In this document: positions 48,534 through 60,720 of the stretch, piece by piece
How the letters are laid out: every line of letters starts with the position of its first letter
Position numbering within the stretch: the stretch's first letter is position 1
Assembly: GCF_017654505.1 (NCBI RefSeq)
Contig: NC_054538.1
Coordinates: 53,865,786 to 53,929,785, forward strand
Direction of reading: 5' to 3'
From: Polyodon spathula
Taxonomy: Eukaryota; Chordata; Actinopteri; Acipenseriformes; Polyodontidae
Length of the DNA: 64,000 nucleotides
Position numbers and translations under genes: made by a program
The notes under the pieces: generated by a model
Told to the model about the DNA's origin: nothing
Database searches by the model: none
Seen by the model: only the letters and a program-made list of their open reading frames with translations

Positions 48534-48802
48534 TGCTCGCCCCTGTGTATATTTTCTGTTATATGTTGCGTGTGGTGTGTTAAATGTTGGTGTACAGTCA
48601 TTGGTACACAGGATATAAACAGGTCTGTGTAACACGGGTGTTTAAAATGTATATTTGTATTTAGGCACGAGGATTGCACAGCACTTCACGTGCAAATAAA
48701 ATGTAATATGTGAGCACAGGGAATTGCACTTTATTAATTCACGCGCAGTTTTACCGCGACTCCAATTGAATGATTGATTAGCAGTTGAGGAGACTCGCTA
48801 CA
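48534..48802 (+). mobile_element. Solo LTR (about 269 bp), plus strand
   Basis: Begins TGTGACGAAGTGCTCGCCCC and ends GACTCGCTACA. It contains GGATATAAACAGG (TATA-like) and further on CAAATAAAATG (poly-A signal), giving U3-R-U5 order on the plus strand. No second LTR of this type is nearby. Confidence 0.5.
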
Positions 48803-48839
48803 CGTGATGATAGGAGTATTTGAAATGAATAATCTGGAT

Positions 48840-49608
48840 GATGTGGATGTATGTTCGCTACTTGATTGAAAGGAGATGGAGACTGGGTTGGGATTGCCAT
48901 GCCCTGCAGATGTACAGGTTTATTTACATAGTACAGACCTTATAGGAACCCCAGTTGACGCTACCAGCAATGGTAGCTCATGGGGGACATATGGGCCGGC
49001 ATAAAAAAGGCAAAATAAACACTACAAAAACTATCAAATAAAAGGTGCTGTGAAAACGTCAAATGCTACTCCGGTAACAAATGAAGGTCCCGCTTCCAAA
49101 CTTGTCTGCTGTACTGGGTGACAATCTACTACTCCGAAACTAACCCCCTGTTCCTTGGACACTTAACCCAACTCCAAACTCGGATATACATTTGATCATT
49201 GGTGCATTGCAGCTTCCTTCTCCCAAAACAAACCCCTGACCTCCTCCTGAATATACACACGATCGCTGTTAGAGGTGGTCACTTTGTTTCCTGAACCCAG
49301 TTTTTCAGCAGCTCGGACGGGCTGATGCTTCAGCAGCAGCGCTTTGACCCCTATGGCATACAGCAGCCGTGATCTGTATAATCGGGACCCTTTTATTCTT
49401 GGTGCTCTACTGCACCACCGCCCACCCTCTGATTAGGAGTTCACAGCTGGTAAACACACAGACGCTGCTTGTTCCTGCAACTAAACAAAGCATCAGGTTT
49501 CTCCATTAAAACCAATCCCATTCTTATTTACACAATCACAACATTTGTATTTACAATAAGCAATTACAGAAACCCTCTCCGTATGTGCACTACTCCAGCC
49601 CTGCTACA
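48840..49608 (-). mobile_element. LTR-related sequence, minus strand
   Basis: The right boundary is CCAGCCCTGCTACA at 49608, i.e. TGTAGCAGGGCTGG on the minus strand. A TATA-like AATAAAAGGG lies in rc(49386-49404) and an AATAAA poly-A signal in rc(48916-48930). The left part carries the GCTACC-AGCAAT-GGTAGC hairpin also found in the LTRs at 57.1, 60.7 and 62.1 kb. The left boundary is not fixed. Confidence 0.5.
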
Positions 49609-49974
49609 AGGATTAATGTGAATTTTACCTGAAAATATTTTGGAAAAAATCCCAAGAGGCATACTTATCAGGAGCATATCAAGACTGGATGTTTGCTGCC
49701 TGTCTCTACTTTTTTTATTATTTTATTTAAGCATTCAGTTCCTGGAGCATACTAAACCTTTTATGGCATGCATAGTATTTAAAAGTCTCCCTAATGGCAC
49801 CTTCTACAGCTGTAATACATATGGGAACACGGGCCTGTTCCCAAAAAGCATTCCAGCCTCTCCCAACTTCGAAAGTAGGTCGCTGAATGCACAGCCTCAA
49901 TCTAGAGCCAGCTAGAGACCTCTTGTGTTATTTTTCCTGATCTCTGCAGAAAGCAATTTAGTAACCACTGTTAA

Positions 49975-50000
49975 TTTGATAAAAAAAAAAAAAAAAAAAA
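49975..50000. repeat. Poly-A tract
   Basis: About 20 A after TTTGATAA, without an adjoining retroposon that I can recognise. Confidence 0.8.
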
Positions 50001-50070
50001 CGTGTTTAGACAGGGATGTGTGACATATTTTTAATAGCAAAAGTGCATTCCCTTCCTGTCATCCAAATTA

Positions 50071-52484
50071 CACTATGTAACACAATTTTTGTTCCTGGGT
50101 AGTAAGTGTTATTTCCTAATTGCTTATGCCTCAAAAGTATAGAAAATGGCTATTATTCCCCACAAACTTTGCTTTTGTGACCAGGACAGTGATATTTTAA
50201 AATGTACCTATTTCCAATGAGAAAACAGGCGAATTTGTGTCTTTTCGTTCACATAAAGTCAGAAAAAAACAACATATGAATCCAAATTAACATGTATTTA
50301 TACTAAAGTAATACAAAAATGACTACAAAAGATTTAGAAGTGAGTAGTTTTTCGAGATTTACGATTATACTGTAAATCACTTTCACGAATCAGCCCCCAA
50401 ATGTAGTCTCCCATCATGTTCTCGTTATCCTGCCCTTGGTAGCGGCGTTCAAAATCCAGTATATCCTGGTGGAAGCGCTCGCCTTGCTCCTCCGAGTACG
50501 CTCCCATGTTCTCCTTGAATTTATCAAGATGAGCATCAAGGATATGGACTTTGAGGGACATCCTACAGCCCATTGTGCCGTAGTTCTTCACCAGAGTCTC
50601 AACCAGCTCCACATAGTTTTCGGCCTTGTGATTGCCCAGGAAGCCCTGAACCACTGCTACAAAGCTGTTCCAAGCCGCTTTCTCCTTACTAGTGAGCTTC
50701 TTGGGGAATCTTCTTTATCTGTGGTCCTAAGAAGACACCGGCGTTGACCTTTGCCTCAGACAGCTTAGGGAAGTAGTCTTGAAGGTACATGAAGGCTGCC
50801 GACTCCTTATCTAGAGCTCTGACAAATTGTTTCATAAGGCCCAATTTGATGTGCAGTGGTGGCATCAGCACCTACCGGGGGTCTACCAGTGGCTCCCACT
50901 TGACGTTGTTCCTCCCTACAGAGAACTCGGTCCGCTGTGGCCAGTCCCGCCTGTGGTAGTGCGCCTTGGTGTCCCTGCTGTCCCAAAGGCAAAGATAGCA
51001 GGGAAACTTGGTAAAACCGCCTTGGAGACCCATCAGGAATGCCACCATTTTGAAGTCTCATATGACCTCCCAGCCGTACTCATCATACTTCAAGGCGTCC
51101 AGCAAGGTCCTGATGCTGTTGCAATCCTCTTTGAGGTGTACCGAGTGAGCCAGGGGAAGAGACGGGTATTTGTTACCATTATGGAGCACCACGGCTTTGA
51201 GGCTCCTGGATGAGCTGTCAATGAAGAGGCGCCACTCATTCTGGTTACAGGCGATTCCGATTGCCTCGAACAGACTGGTCACATTGTGGCAGAAGCTGAG
51301 CCCATCTTGACGGGTGAAGAAGCTGGAAAAAGATTGTTGGCGCTTCCTCTGATCTGCGACTTGCACACTTTCATCCAACAAGTTCCATTTGACTTGGTGA
51401 GACCAAGATCTCTAATCAAGTCGTTGAGGTCTTTTTGGTTGGGGTAGTATGGGTTTCTCTCCTCAGCTCCACCTCTGAAATTGTCATCTGGATCTACAAC
51501 GTCTTCCTCGCTCTCTGACTTGCTGCTCTCTTCTAAAGACAGCTGCTCTCTCTCCGGAGGAGTGGGTATGGGGAGCTCATGGCAGTGTGGCACCGAGGCG
51601 ATGGATGAAGGAAGGTCCGGATACGTGATAGCAGGTGCATTCTTGCCAGTCTGACGTTTGGAAGGGTCCACCATGCAGAAGTAGCAGTTGCTTGAGTGGT
51701 CAGTGGGTTCCCGCCAAATTCTTGGGATAGCGAACTTCATGGCTCTCTTTTCCCCTCTGTACCATCCTACAAAAATACATTTATTTCACCCATGACTAAT
51801 GTGTAAGAGATTCTCGCAACATTTTTCATATATGATATATTTTTTCAATAACGTTGAAAATTGTAAAACATTTTAAAATTAAAAACTTTTACAATTTTAA
51901 AAATTTTAACAAATTTTATAACATAAAATTCCGAGCAACATTTGTCCATCTTACCTTCCAGAGTTTTTTTGCCATGCTCGCAGGTGAAATGAGGTGCCCA
52001 GGGTTTGTCTTGATCCCCGACAGGCATGCCGAAATATGCCTTGTAGGCCTCACGCATCTTAGCAGATGCTTCCACGGAGTACTTTTTCGCTCTTGTCTTG
52101 ATAAATTGGCCGCAGACATAGCAAAATGTGTCTGCCGGATGCTTCCAGCCTCTTGATGCCATCTCAGAAAAATGCAGATATGTATCCACTTAGGCAGCTG
52201 GAACTAAACTGAACTGGTGGGCTTAAGGTCCCTGTATTTATACTACTATTTATATTACTGGAAAGTTCTAGAAAGTTCTAGAAGTTACTCCAAGTTTACT
52301 CAGCACTGAATCTATCTGGAATGTTCTGAAAAATAGGTACATTTCAAAATATCACTGTCCTGGTCACAAAAGCAAAGTTTATGGGGAATAATAGCCACTC
52401 TCTATACTTTTGAAGCATAAGCAATTAGGAAATAACACTTACTACCCAGGAACCAAAAAATAAATAAAAAATTGTTACACGGTG
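50071..52484 (-). mobile_element. 2.4-kb DNA transposon of an unassigned family
   Basis: A complete insertion. The left end is CACTATGTAACACAATTTTT and the right end, read on the minus strand, is CACCGTGTAACAATTTTTTA. The terminal inverted repeats match over about 170 bp (shared core GTTCCTGGGTAGTAAGTG, then TTTCCTAATTGCTTATGC and so on), and the insertion is flanked by TTA on both sides (50068-50070 and 52485-52487). One minus-strand gene fills the interior. Length, inverted repeats and duplication mark a cut-and-paste DNA transposon. A 3-bp TWA target recalls Harbinger, but the protein does not look like a Harbinger transposase to me. Confidence 0.85.
50334..52189 (-). pseudogene. Putative transposase gene with one intron, lightly broken
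   Basis: Minus-strand exon 1 (52189 to about 51957) has FCYVCGQF, MREAYKAYFGMPVGDQDKPW and APHFTC (a zinc-binding C-x2-C / H-x2-C pattern). A GTAAGA donor (about 51956) and TTTTTGTAG acceptor (about 51770) remove an intron of some 190 bp. Exon 2 continues WYRGEKRAMKFAIPRIWREP, HSSNCYFC, an acidic linker, DLNDLIRDLGLTKS, EWRLFIDSSSRSLKAV, VLHNGNKYPSLPLAHSVHLK, FPCYLCLWDSRD, MPPLHIKLGLMKQFVRAL and EEQGERFHQDILDFERRYQG, ending near 50334. One frameshift (about 51385) and a few stops (for example TGA before DFKMV at about 51055) break it. I recognise the layout from large uncharacterised animal gene families but know no established function. Asp in FIDSS and Glu in EEQGE could be RNase H-fold catalytic residues; that is inference. 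Confidence 0.7.
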
Positions 52485-52489
52485 TTATT

Positions 52490-55200
52490 TAAAATGGCCA
52501 CATTTTTGTTGCTGTTTTTGTTTTCTAGTGGAGGTGCACCAATGAGATTTGTAATTTCTACCACAAATACAGGAGTACTAGGTTGGGGCAGGTTCTCCAA
52601 TTGCCAAAATAACAGTGGGCTGCATTGAATTAAAAGAAAATATGTACACAGTTTTGATTCTTTCCAGATTGCATTTTGTATTATTTTCTAACACATTAAA
52701 AAGTCAGCAGGTCATTTTGAAATGTACACCTGAAATGTGCTACACTATTCACTACTTACCCCATACAGGGTTATTTCGGGCAGCCTTTTATATTGGAAAA
52801 ATAGCATTTGCTGTTTGCTATTCCCACTGATTTCAATAACAAAGGCATTGTTTATACCGTGTTAAGCACGCAGTAAATTTCAGGCAAATTCGGCTGTTTG
52901 GATCTCGTTATGTGCAATTCACATAGATTTAAATAACAACCATACTGCTGTAGTAAGCGCTCTTACTAATCCACCAATTAGCAGTTTTCACCTTGTTACA
53001 TTGCCATTCACATAAACTGCAATAAAAAAGGCAGCACTTTACTCCAGTCTTATATGGCTGGTAAGAGAAAAGCGATGCACATCAACATGGAAATTCAGTA
53101 TAAATAAAATGTCTCTGGTAGATGCTGTGCGCTTGCTAAAGCATGCTTGGAACTCTGTCAGTCAGCAAACAATGCTACGTTTATTCAACAAGCTCGGGAC
53201 AATGTAGGAATGGATCTGATTATGGACTTGGGGAAAGGGGTGGAAGTACTCCTGTAAATAATGTGTGTTTATAAACTGTGTCATTCTTGTTCAGATCTGT
53301 TAGCGTTCTCTGTGTGTTTTGGTGCTTGTGTGACTGCAGCTGAAAGACTGCCTGTGTGCGAGTGCATCACTGAGAGGGGTGGGAGCAGGTCTGACACGAC
53401 CAGTCAGGTAGGGATTGTTGGGCCAATCAGTGAGGAAAGGGGAGGGACTTGGGTGTGTGGGTGGCGAGAGAGTTGAGAGGCTGAGTTTGTGAATGAGAGG
53501 AGAGGAATGAGATATATGACTATTTTTAATGACATTAGTTAGTATTAATATTTGTCTAGCAGAGTAAGATTTTAGTGGTGCACTGGATTCAAATTAGCAT
53601 TGGTACATTTTACAAATGCACTGTTTACTGTGTAGGAGGCTTGGAGCATTTTTGTACAAATGTAAGAGGGTATTTTTAGAAACATTTGTTGTTCACCAAA
53701 ATGTTGTAATTTTAAAACGTATCCACATCAAGACAGCACATAGAAATAGTTTGGAAGCTGTGACAAGCGCTTGTAAACAGTGACAGGTGAGACTGATTGG
53801 CTGATAAACTAGCATTTTGTTTCTTTGACCAAGTCCACAATGTGAAAGTGCTACCATCACATGCCACAAAAGAAATGGGAAAGTAACGATTAAATTTTTT
53901 TTTTAAAAAAGTAAAAAAAAATGTCACGTCATCCCAAGACAATTTCTAATATAGTTCGCCACCCCCTTCTTTTTGAGCATTCATGTTACTACACCAAAAA
54001 CATGTGCATTTCCATATGTAATTAGAATGACATCTTTCAGGACTTGCAACACAGGGAGTACAAGCAAGGTCCTAATTTTTTTTTCTCTGACCTCTCACAT
54101 ACGAGTAACAGAACAATGTCTTGCTTTGAACTTGCGACTAAACTATGAAATCCTTTTGTAAACAAAACCAAAAAATCGATCTTTGTTTCGTTCTTCAGTA
54201 GCCAATGTTTGTCTGTCCATGGTCTTTTGCTGTTTCAGTGCTAATTCAGATTTGTTTCCGGATTTCACAAGTGTCCTTTTAAATCTCTCCATGGCTGAAC
54301 TAAAGGTCACACTGAAATCCTGCCACACTTGTCACTATACAAATAGAGTGTATGTGCACTGGTGACATGTACAATGAAAGTAGGGAGCAAGTGTCTGAGT
54401 TTTAGTTTTTTCCGGGAATCCTGGAGGGATTATATAATGGTATTTAAAACAGGATTCATTTAACCGTCTTTTTACATATCTGCCCTTATTCTGATCCCAT
54501 CGCAGTCTGATACGCGATGTACTACTGTAGTTTTTATTACATTCCTAGGTTTTAATGCATCTTTTTTATTAGTGTAAAATGGGGGTCTTAATAAAGATTT
54601 TTAACCGCATACACTCTTGTTTGTTTTGTTTACTGTACTGGTGATTGGGGGACATTTTGAATGTCAGGTTATTGTGTGGGAGTTTATACCATCCATCGCT
54701 TACTGCGGGTGTATCACATTAACACAAACACACCCGTTCTAAGCAGTGGTGACTGTACTGCAATTAGTTTTGTAGCTTTTGCAGTCCATAGTTACTACTC
54801 TCTTATTAGAACAGGGTCAAAAAAAAAGAACAATCCTGGCATAGGAATAAGGAACACACAGTGCTAGAAAGTTAGAAAGCCAAAAAAGAACACATTGTTT
54901 TATAGATGTGCTTAATAGTTTTGGTAGTATTTCTAAATGTAGCACTATTGAATGTTTAATAGATATGCATGAAGCAATGGAACCGCACTGTAATATATAC
55001 TGTAGAACTATGGGTATGGAAACTTGTAACAATAATAAAATAGCAGCACTGTACTGCATATATAAAATATTGAGACCAATTGAGAAAAATAAGACCAGCA
55101 CAGTCAAATGAACATAATATCATCACTGTGTACATGTTCAGTAAATGAAAAACAAGATACTCTGTTGCAGAGCTTTAAGTGCCTTCCCCAATGCTGAGCC
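52490..55200. other. Quiet intronic block before the VWC exon
   Basis: No bounded repeat or gene recognised. A GC-richer part at 53320-53480 (with GTGTGCGAGTGCATCACTG) has no defined function. Confidence 0.5.
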
Positions 55201-55224
55201 TGTGGGTGGTGTTGTGTGTTGCAG

Positions 55225-55407
55225 AAACCAAGCCAGCCTGCATCTTCCACGGTGTGGAGTACTTTGATGGGGACATGTTTCGCATGGACGCCTGCCGCTT
55301 CTGCCGCTGTCAGGGTGGTGTCTCGATCTGTTTCTCTGCACAGTGTGGGGTGCTGCACTGCGACAGATACTATGTGCCAGAGGGAGAGTGTTGCCCCATC
55401 TGTGAAG
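55225..55407 (+). CDS. CRIM1: CRIM1 exon encoding a complete VWC domain
   Basis: Fourth CRIM1 exon in the window, a 183-bp symmetrical phase 1-1 exon coding for one whole von Willebrand factor type C (chordin-like) domain. The acceptor is GTGTGTTGCAG and the donor GTAAAC. The translation begins ETKPACIFHGVEYFDGDMF and contains the VWC signature: C-x2-C-x-C (CRFCRC), later CF..AQC, then C-x-RYYVPEGECCPIC with the terminal CC-x2-C. VWC domains of this protein contact BMPs in the secretory pathway and at the cell surface. This corresponds to the first formally annotated VWC domain of CRIM1. The phase 1-1 layout is typical of extracellular modules. The downstream intron runs past the end of the window. 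Confidence 0.96.
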
Positions 55408-55975
55408 GTAAACATCACATGAACAGTAAACAGTAAATTTGGAGAATATACAGTTGCCTGTACCTTAGAACTTGATCTCCTCAGATATCAGAATATAAGA
55501 TGCTTGGGCTTTGTTAATTTGGATATGTCACCTCTTAGAAAAACCTGGTTCTAAATTTGTGTGATGGCTCAGCAGAGGCCCTCTGTCCAGTAGGCCAGAG
55601 CTCATCCAATGCCCCTGCAATGTGTTAGAGGACACTATGCTGTGGATTGCGCTGCCCTTCAGATAGTCATTTCTGCTTTGTAGGCATTAACGCTATATTG
55701 TCATGTTACTTTCAAACAGCTTTCTATTTCTTTTTTTTTTATTTTAGTGTAATGCCCCATACAGTAAATGGATCACCCAAAGTGTCTTAGAAGCAAAAGC
55801 ATGTGCCATCTAGTGGCATGCCACTTTGGTTACCCTTTGTTTTGCTGTAAATACATTGCTCTGTATGGATGGTGCTGGCGCTTTGATACTTTGGCTGATC
55901 TTTCCTACTTTACAGATGTAGCCCACAACTCAAACTGAAGAGCAGATCCTAAACTCATAATCAGCACCTCAACAC

Positions 55976-56101
<126 letters not shown>

Positions 56102-56907
56102 TGTATTTTGTAGTTTCAAATGTGTCATCATAACAACAAAGTCCCATATGCAAGTTCATAACCCCTCAGTTCCAAACTAGTGCCATTGGAAGCCTATATT
56201 TTTATTAATCCTCAGAGAATGCACAATTGAAGAAATGGCCTGTTTGGATAGAACTATGTGGTACTTTAACCTCACCAAAGTGGCCATAAGCAATGCTCGA
56301 ATGCATGACAAATGCTACTTCAAAAATCCCAAACCCATGGATTCCATAATAATTTGCGTGATGCTTGTAGAGTTCATCAGAATCTATCCAGTCATATCTT
56401 TGGGTGATTTTTGAGTCCCCCCATACAAGTTATAACTTGGTACAAACAGCAAAAATTCAAATTTCAAGGGAGTTTAATGACCAGTGGTGAGACCTGAAAC
56501 CATTTTTTTTTCACAGAATCCACATCCCCTGTAAAGGGTTAGGCTGAAGTTCGAATAAAATTCGTCAGTTACCCCTCGTCCGGCAATTTGCCAGAAGTGA
56601 GTAGGGTGCTCCTAGTAGTTTTTTCTGAAAAGCCCAATACGAGTAGAACGAGGTGCTACACATGATAGTAGCATCTAAATTGCCCCCAGGTTGATTTTTC
56701 TGGTCAAGATCCCTTTCTCACTTTAGGTTGACCACTGCAAGGACACAGGTCGAAGGGGAAATTAAAAAAAAATATAATAATGGTTATCATTTCTGAACTC
56801 AGGGTGTCTGAAAACCCACAGCTGAATTTTATTTTAGGAAAATCTGAGACGGACAGGCAACAGCACTGTTTGAGTTGGCATGGAATAACCAATATTTTTT
56901 GCATATA

Positions 56908-57805
56908 CAGGCTAACTTCACTGTAACGAACTCCCACACAACCTGAAGAAATGTTAATTATATCAGGGTGTTCACTATAATAGGGTTTGGCATTTTTCAG
57001 AATAATGACAAAATGGTAAATTTGAATTGAATATCAACATATAATTATTTTATGAAGATTCCTTCACATTGACCAACATTTAAACAGTATTGTGACAATC
57101 ATGTCACATGTGTGATTAACCACATTGCAAGACAGAGAGAAATGCCGGCACAGGCACTCAGAATTTATTAACCACAAAACAGAAAGTAGTTATGTGACGC
57201 CACCAACAATGGTAACGCACAGAGGACTCATACATAAGACAGGCAGGCAAGCAGCAAGTGTCAATCGAGCACCCGTCTGTAAACAATCATTTGATCAAAC
57301 ATAACAACTCCAAAAAGCACACAAAACAAACCTGTTTCCACATATAGATTACACCAACACTAATTTACCTTGCACAGGGCAGTCGTCCTGCTACAGGGAT
57401 ATTTAAAAGAAAACTGAAAAATAAAAAAGGAAAGAGTGTACACTTACATGTTGAATACAGTAATTACATGTCCTTTCTCTTGAAAAAAGTATCCAGCGTA
57501 GATTGCTCCTCACGCCTGTTGCCTGGTTGCAGTTTGTGTAAACATGACTGACAGGCAGTGATTGCATTCGTCATGCATGATTCATACTACAATAGGTCAA
57601 CCATGTTCTTTATTTTCACTGAGAGAATAACACACTTGAGACTGGAGTAAGTTCAGCCAGTACTGAGATTGTTCTATCTGGGTCGATCTTGTACGTGATT
57701 GTTCTAATAGGGCTAATTTGCATTGAAAAAATCGGTTCTTGCTGTTGGGATCGTTAAAACCGGGTGTTCGTTATTAGAAGGGTTCATTATAGTGAAGTTA
57801 GTCTG
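56908..57805. mobile_element. MITE with TA-type termini, interrupted by an LTR
   Basis: The left end is CAGGCTAACTTCACTGTAACGAAC after TA, and the right end is the reverse complement of CAGACTAACTTCACTATAATGAAC. The inverted repeats are about 24 bp with a few mismatches. The CAG...TTCACTATAA style fits pogo/Tigger or mariner MITEs. The interior holds an unrelated LTR at about 57091-57395, so the MITE itself is near 590 bp. Confidence 0.65.
57091..57395 (-). mobile_element. Solo LTR related to the 60.7-kb element
   Basis: The right end is CAGTCGTCCTGCTACA (TGTAGCAGGACGACTG on the minus strand) and the left end is TGTGACAATC. It shares AATGCCGGCACAGGCA, TTTATTAACCACAAAACAG and GTGACGCCACCAACAATGG with the LTRs at 60721 and 62101. 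There is no partner nearby. Confidence 0.55.
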
Positions 57806-57809
57806 TGTA

Positions 57810-59770
57810 TGAAGAACTGCTTGTCCAATTGTGATGTCACTTGGCAAGGTAATTGTTCAGAAAAGTTCAAGGTAAAATGTAATAGTTTATCAGAGACAGT
57901 TACTTTGCAGTCAGCTCTTAAGAACGCTGAATATGTCAGTTATGTAATACATTTATTATGGCTAGACTATCTAATAATTCGAAATTAAAACATTATGCAG
58001 CAGCGCTGTGCATGGGAACAAGTCCTTCTTCAGCTGGATGGAAAAAGCAGCACGTAAACAAACTGTTATAAACAAGTTGTATTCCAAAATAGAAGTTCCG
58101 AAGGATGATGAGATGATAACTGAAAAATAGAATGTTAATTCCAAGAGGTTACAAAATGCCTAATTTGAAAATGAATGTGCTGTTTGCTTCCTGGCTGCAT
58201 TGTCCCATAGCAGTGATTTATCCCACAAATTGTGAAGTCTTCTGCAGTGTGGCCAATTGTGTTAGATTGTCTGGCAACAGGAGATGTAGAGGTGTTAATT
58301 CTTATACTTGATATAAAAAGTACAATTTTTTTTTGCTTAAATGAGAATATACCATTGACTGTATTTCTTAAAGAGATGTGTAAGCTAAATTCCTGCTGTG
58401 TTGGTCAGACAGACTTAAGTGAATTATAAATTGGGAGAACTGTTTTCAAAAGATTCCTGCTGTGAAGAGCAATCAGATGTGGCTTTGTTAAACATTCAGA
58501 TTGTTATCAGAGTTAAGTATCGAGCTTCAAACAGATTTAGATTACACCTTGCATCTTGAAACTAATAACAGGACCATGTAAAATTCCTGTCAGACATTAA
58601 TTCTGAAGGAATGTGTATTCAATATGAAATCAAGTCAAAATTGTGTCATTCTCCCATCTAGTGGATGATGTAGATGGTTAATTTTGGAAAATATGTTAAC
58701 TGTTATAAAAACGATATTCTTGTGAAATCTTACATTTACAAACATAGAAATATAGTGTAGTAAAAGCCTTAAATGACAAAATATAAGTAATTTATCATTA
58801 AAGAAATTGATTAAAATCTAATTAATTCATTAGAATGATAATTATTGTACGTATATAATTTATTTTGGTACCTCATTGTGTGGAATCACATCAGGAAACT
58901 AGAAACGTGATTGTCAATTAAAAGTAAATAACTTAGGAAATGTTATTTCACAAAAGATTAATTTTAACTAAATGCAGTTTGTAAAGATTTACGATCTTAT
59001 GTTTGAATGAAGATGGGAGGTCTCTTTTTGGTGAAGTTATGATGTCACCTGCTTACATTAAAAACAGCCAATAAAACTGCCTGATGGAGGAGTTACCAAT
59101 GGAATGACTAGGAGAGTCGTCCAATCTAATGGCAATAATCAGAGAGATACACCTATTTTCAAATTTTATAAAAATACTTGCAGAATGGAAAATGCTGTCT
59201 CAACAACTGTGACTCTCTCAAAGAAAATCTCTCTCAAGTGCTCTCTCTTATATGAATCAAAAGAAAAGACAACAGAAACATCTAAGTGTGTACAATTGGA
59301 CTGAATCACTGAAAACTCAACAACAAACAGCTGCTGACAACAAAAAGCGACTTCTTGAAGAAAATATCTTAATTCAAACGATGAATAAAAAACGTGTTGC
59401 TACTAAATCTAAACATATGCTAAAATACACAAACAAGTAAACATAAGAATAGTAAAGTTCATTAATACCAAAGTGCTTTTTTAAATCTTATCTGCATATA
59501 AAATAACTCAGCCGAACTGAAATTTTAAGAAGAATTGTTTAATGCTTTTGTTCAGAAATGTTTTAGCACATAAATCTCTCATTACCGTAACAACTAAAAA
59601 CTGTTATAGAAAGAGAAATAGACATACAATCGATTCGGCATTATACATTACAAATTAGTAAAATTATTTATTTAATTTTTCAAAAGACTTTGATCTTCAT
59701 ATTTATTGACTAATAAAATTAAAGTTAAACTTAGTTTTGGCACTTTTATCAGGTTTTGTACTGCTATATA
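57810..59770. other. Quiet intronic block
   Basis: AT-rich sequence; no gene or bounded repeat recognised. Confidence 0.5.
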
Positions 59771-59778
59771 TCAATTTT

Positions 59779-60359
59779 CCCTTTCCAGTCCGATGTCGAA
59801 CCCTGTCCGACATCATCAAAAAGACATAAAGAATAGGTCTCTAGTCGTTTTTTTCTCTGGACAAAGCAGAGAAAACCTTTCAATGGCTGAGTGAGAATGA
59901 TGTGAGCAGAATGAAGTCGAAAAAAATAAATAAAAAAGGGTGTATCTCATAGCCCCATGATGCACTACAGCGATAACAAAAACATAACAAAGGAGATAGC
60001 TCCTTTTGCATTCAGCGCTCAAAGAATATCACAGACATTTGCAGAGCTTTTTTGAGTTGTTAAAGTAACAAAATAATGACTTGGATTGCATTATTGAGGT
60101 GTTTGGTGATAAAACAAGTGATCAGGAGAGGATTTATCAGTATGCGCGTCTATAAAGAGGTATGTGAAAAATACAGCGAAAAAGGGGTGGGGTTTGGCTG
60201 GAGATACAGTATTGAGTGTCCTTTTGCTATTCAGTGCCCTTTAAACCTGTTTTACTCTGAAAAAAAAATTTAAACAGCACGTGTAAATTAAACAGCGCGT
60301 GTGAAAATAAATTGGACCTGATGCGCCTGACAGGCACTTAATAAATGGACTGCAAAGGG
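59779..60359. mobile_element. piggyBac-like MITE with long shared core
   Basis: The right end is GGACTGCAAAGGG followed by TTAA (60360-60363). The left end is CCCTTTCCAGTCCGATGTCG after TTTT, a probable decayed TTAA. CCCTTTGCAGTCC-type ends with TTAA targets are typical of vertebrate piggyBac MITEs. A near-palindrome GATGTCG...CCGACATC lies just inside the left end. The core matches 42436-42835 in inverted orientation. Confidence 0.65.
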
Positions 60360-60720
60360 TTAAATGTATACCAAACTGTTTTATTTTCTAAAATATGAAC
60401 CCCTTAAGCCTTTGCTAATATTACTTTCACTCCTGCCAATGCTGTTGCAGTTCTATTCATTAAAAAATCTATTGTTACGGAATTTACATTATAGTTATGG
60501 TAATGATAGCTTGTTCGACATACTAAGGTAGATAGCGCCTGTGCAGGGCACTGCAATCCACAGAAGGACGACAGTCAGGGCAGCAGGGCGGCGACCGGCA
60601 CATCTACGGAGCAAGTAATCGCACCACTGATATATGATCAACAACAGACAGCGGTATCAATGCACAACGCGAACGACAAAACTCTTGACGGGCAAACCGA
60701 TAAGCCCAGGGCAAGACCCG

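Larger units (their letters stand above)
3117..55224 (+). other. CRIM1: Large CRIM1 intron (52.1 kb)
   Basis: This span is one intron, bounded by the GTGAGT donor at 3117 and the TTGCAG acceptor ending at 55224, with matching phase on both sides. It holds no CRIM1 coding exon that I can see. Nearly all recognisable content is transposon-derived, as listed separately. Host genes nested inside it are not supported; the best small candidate is a 60-codon minus-strand ORF at 29846-30028. Confidence 0.9.
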
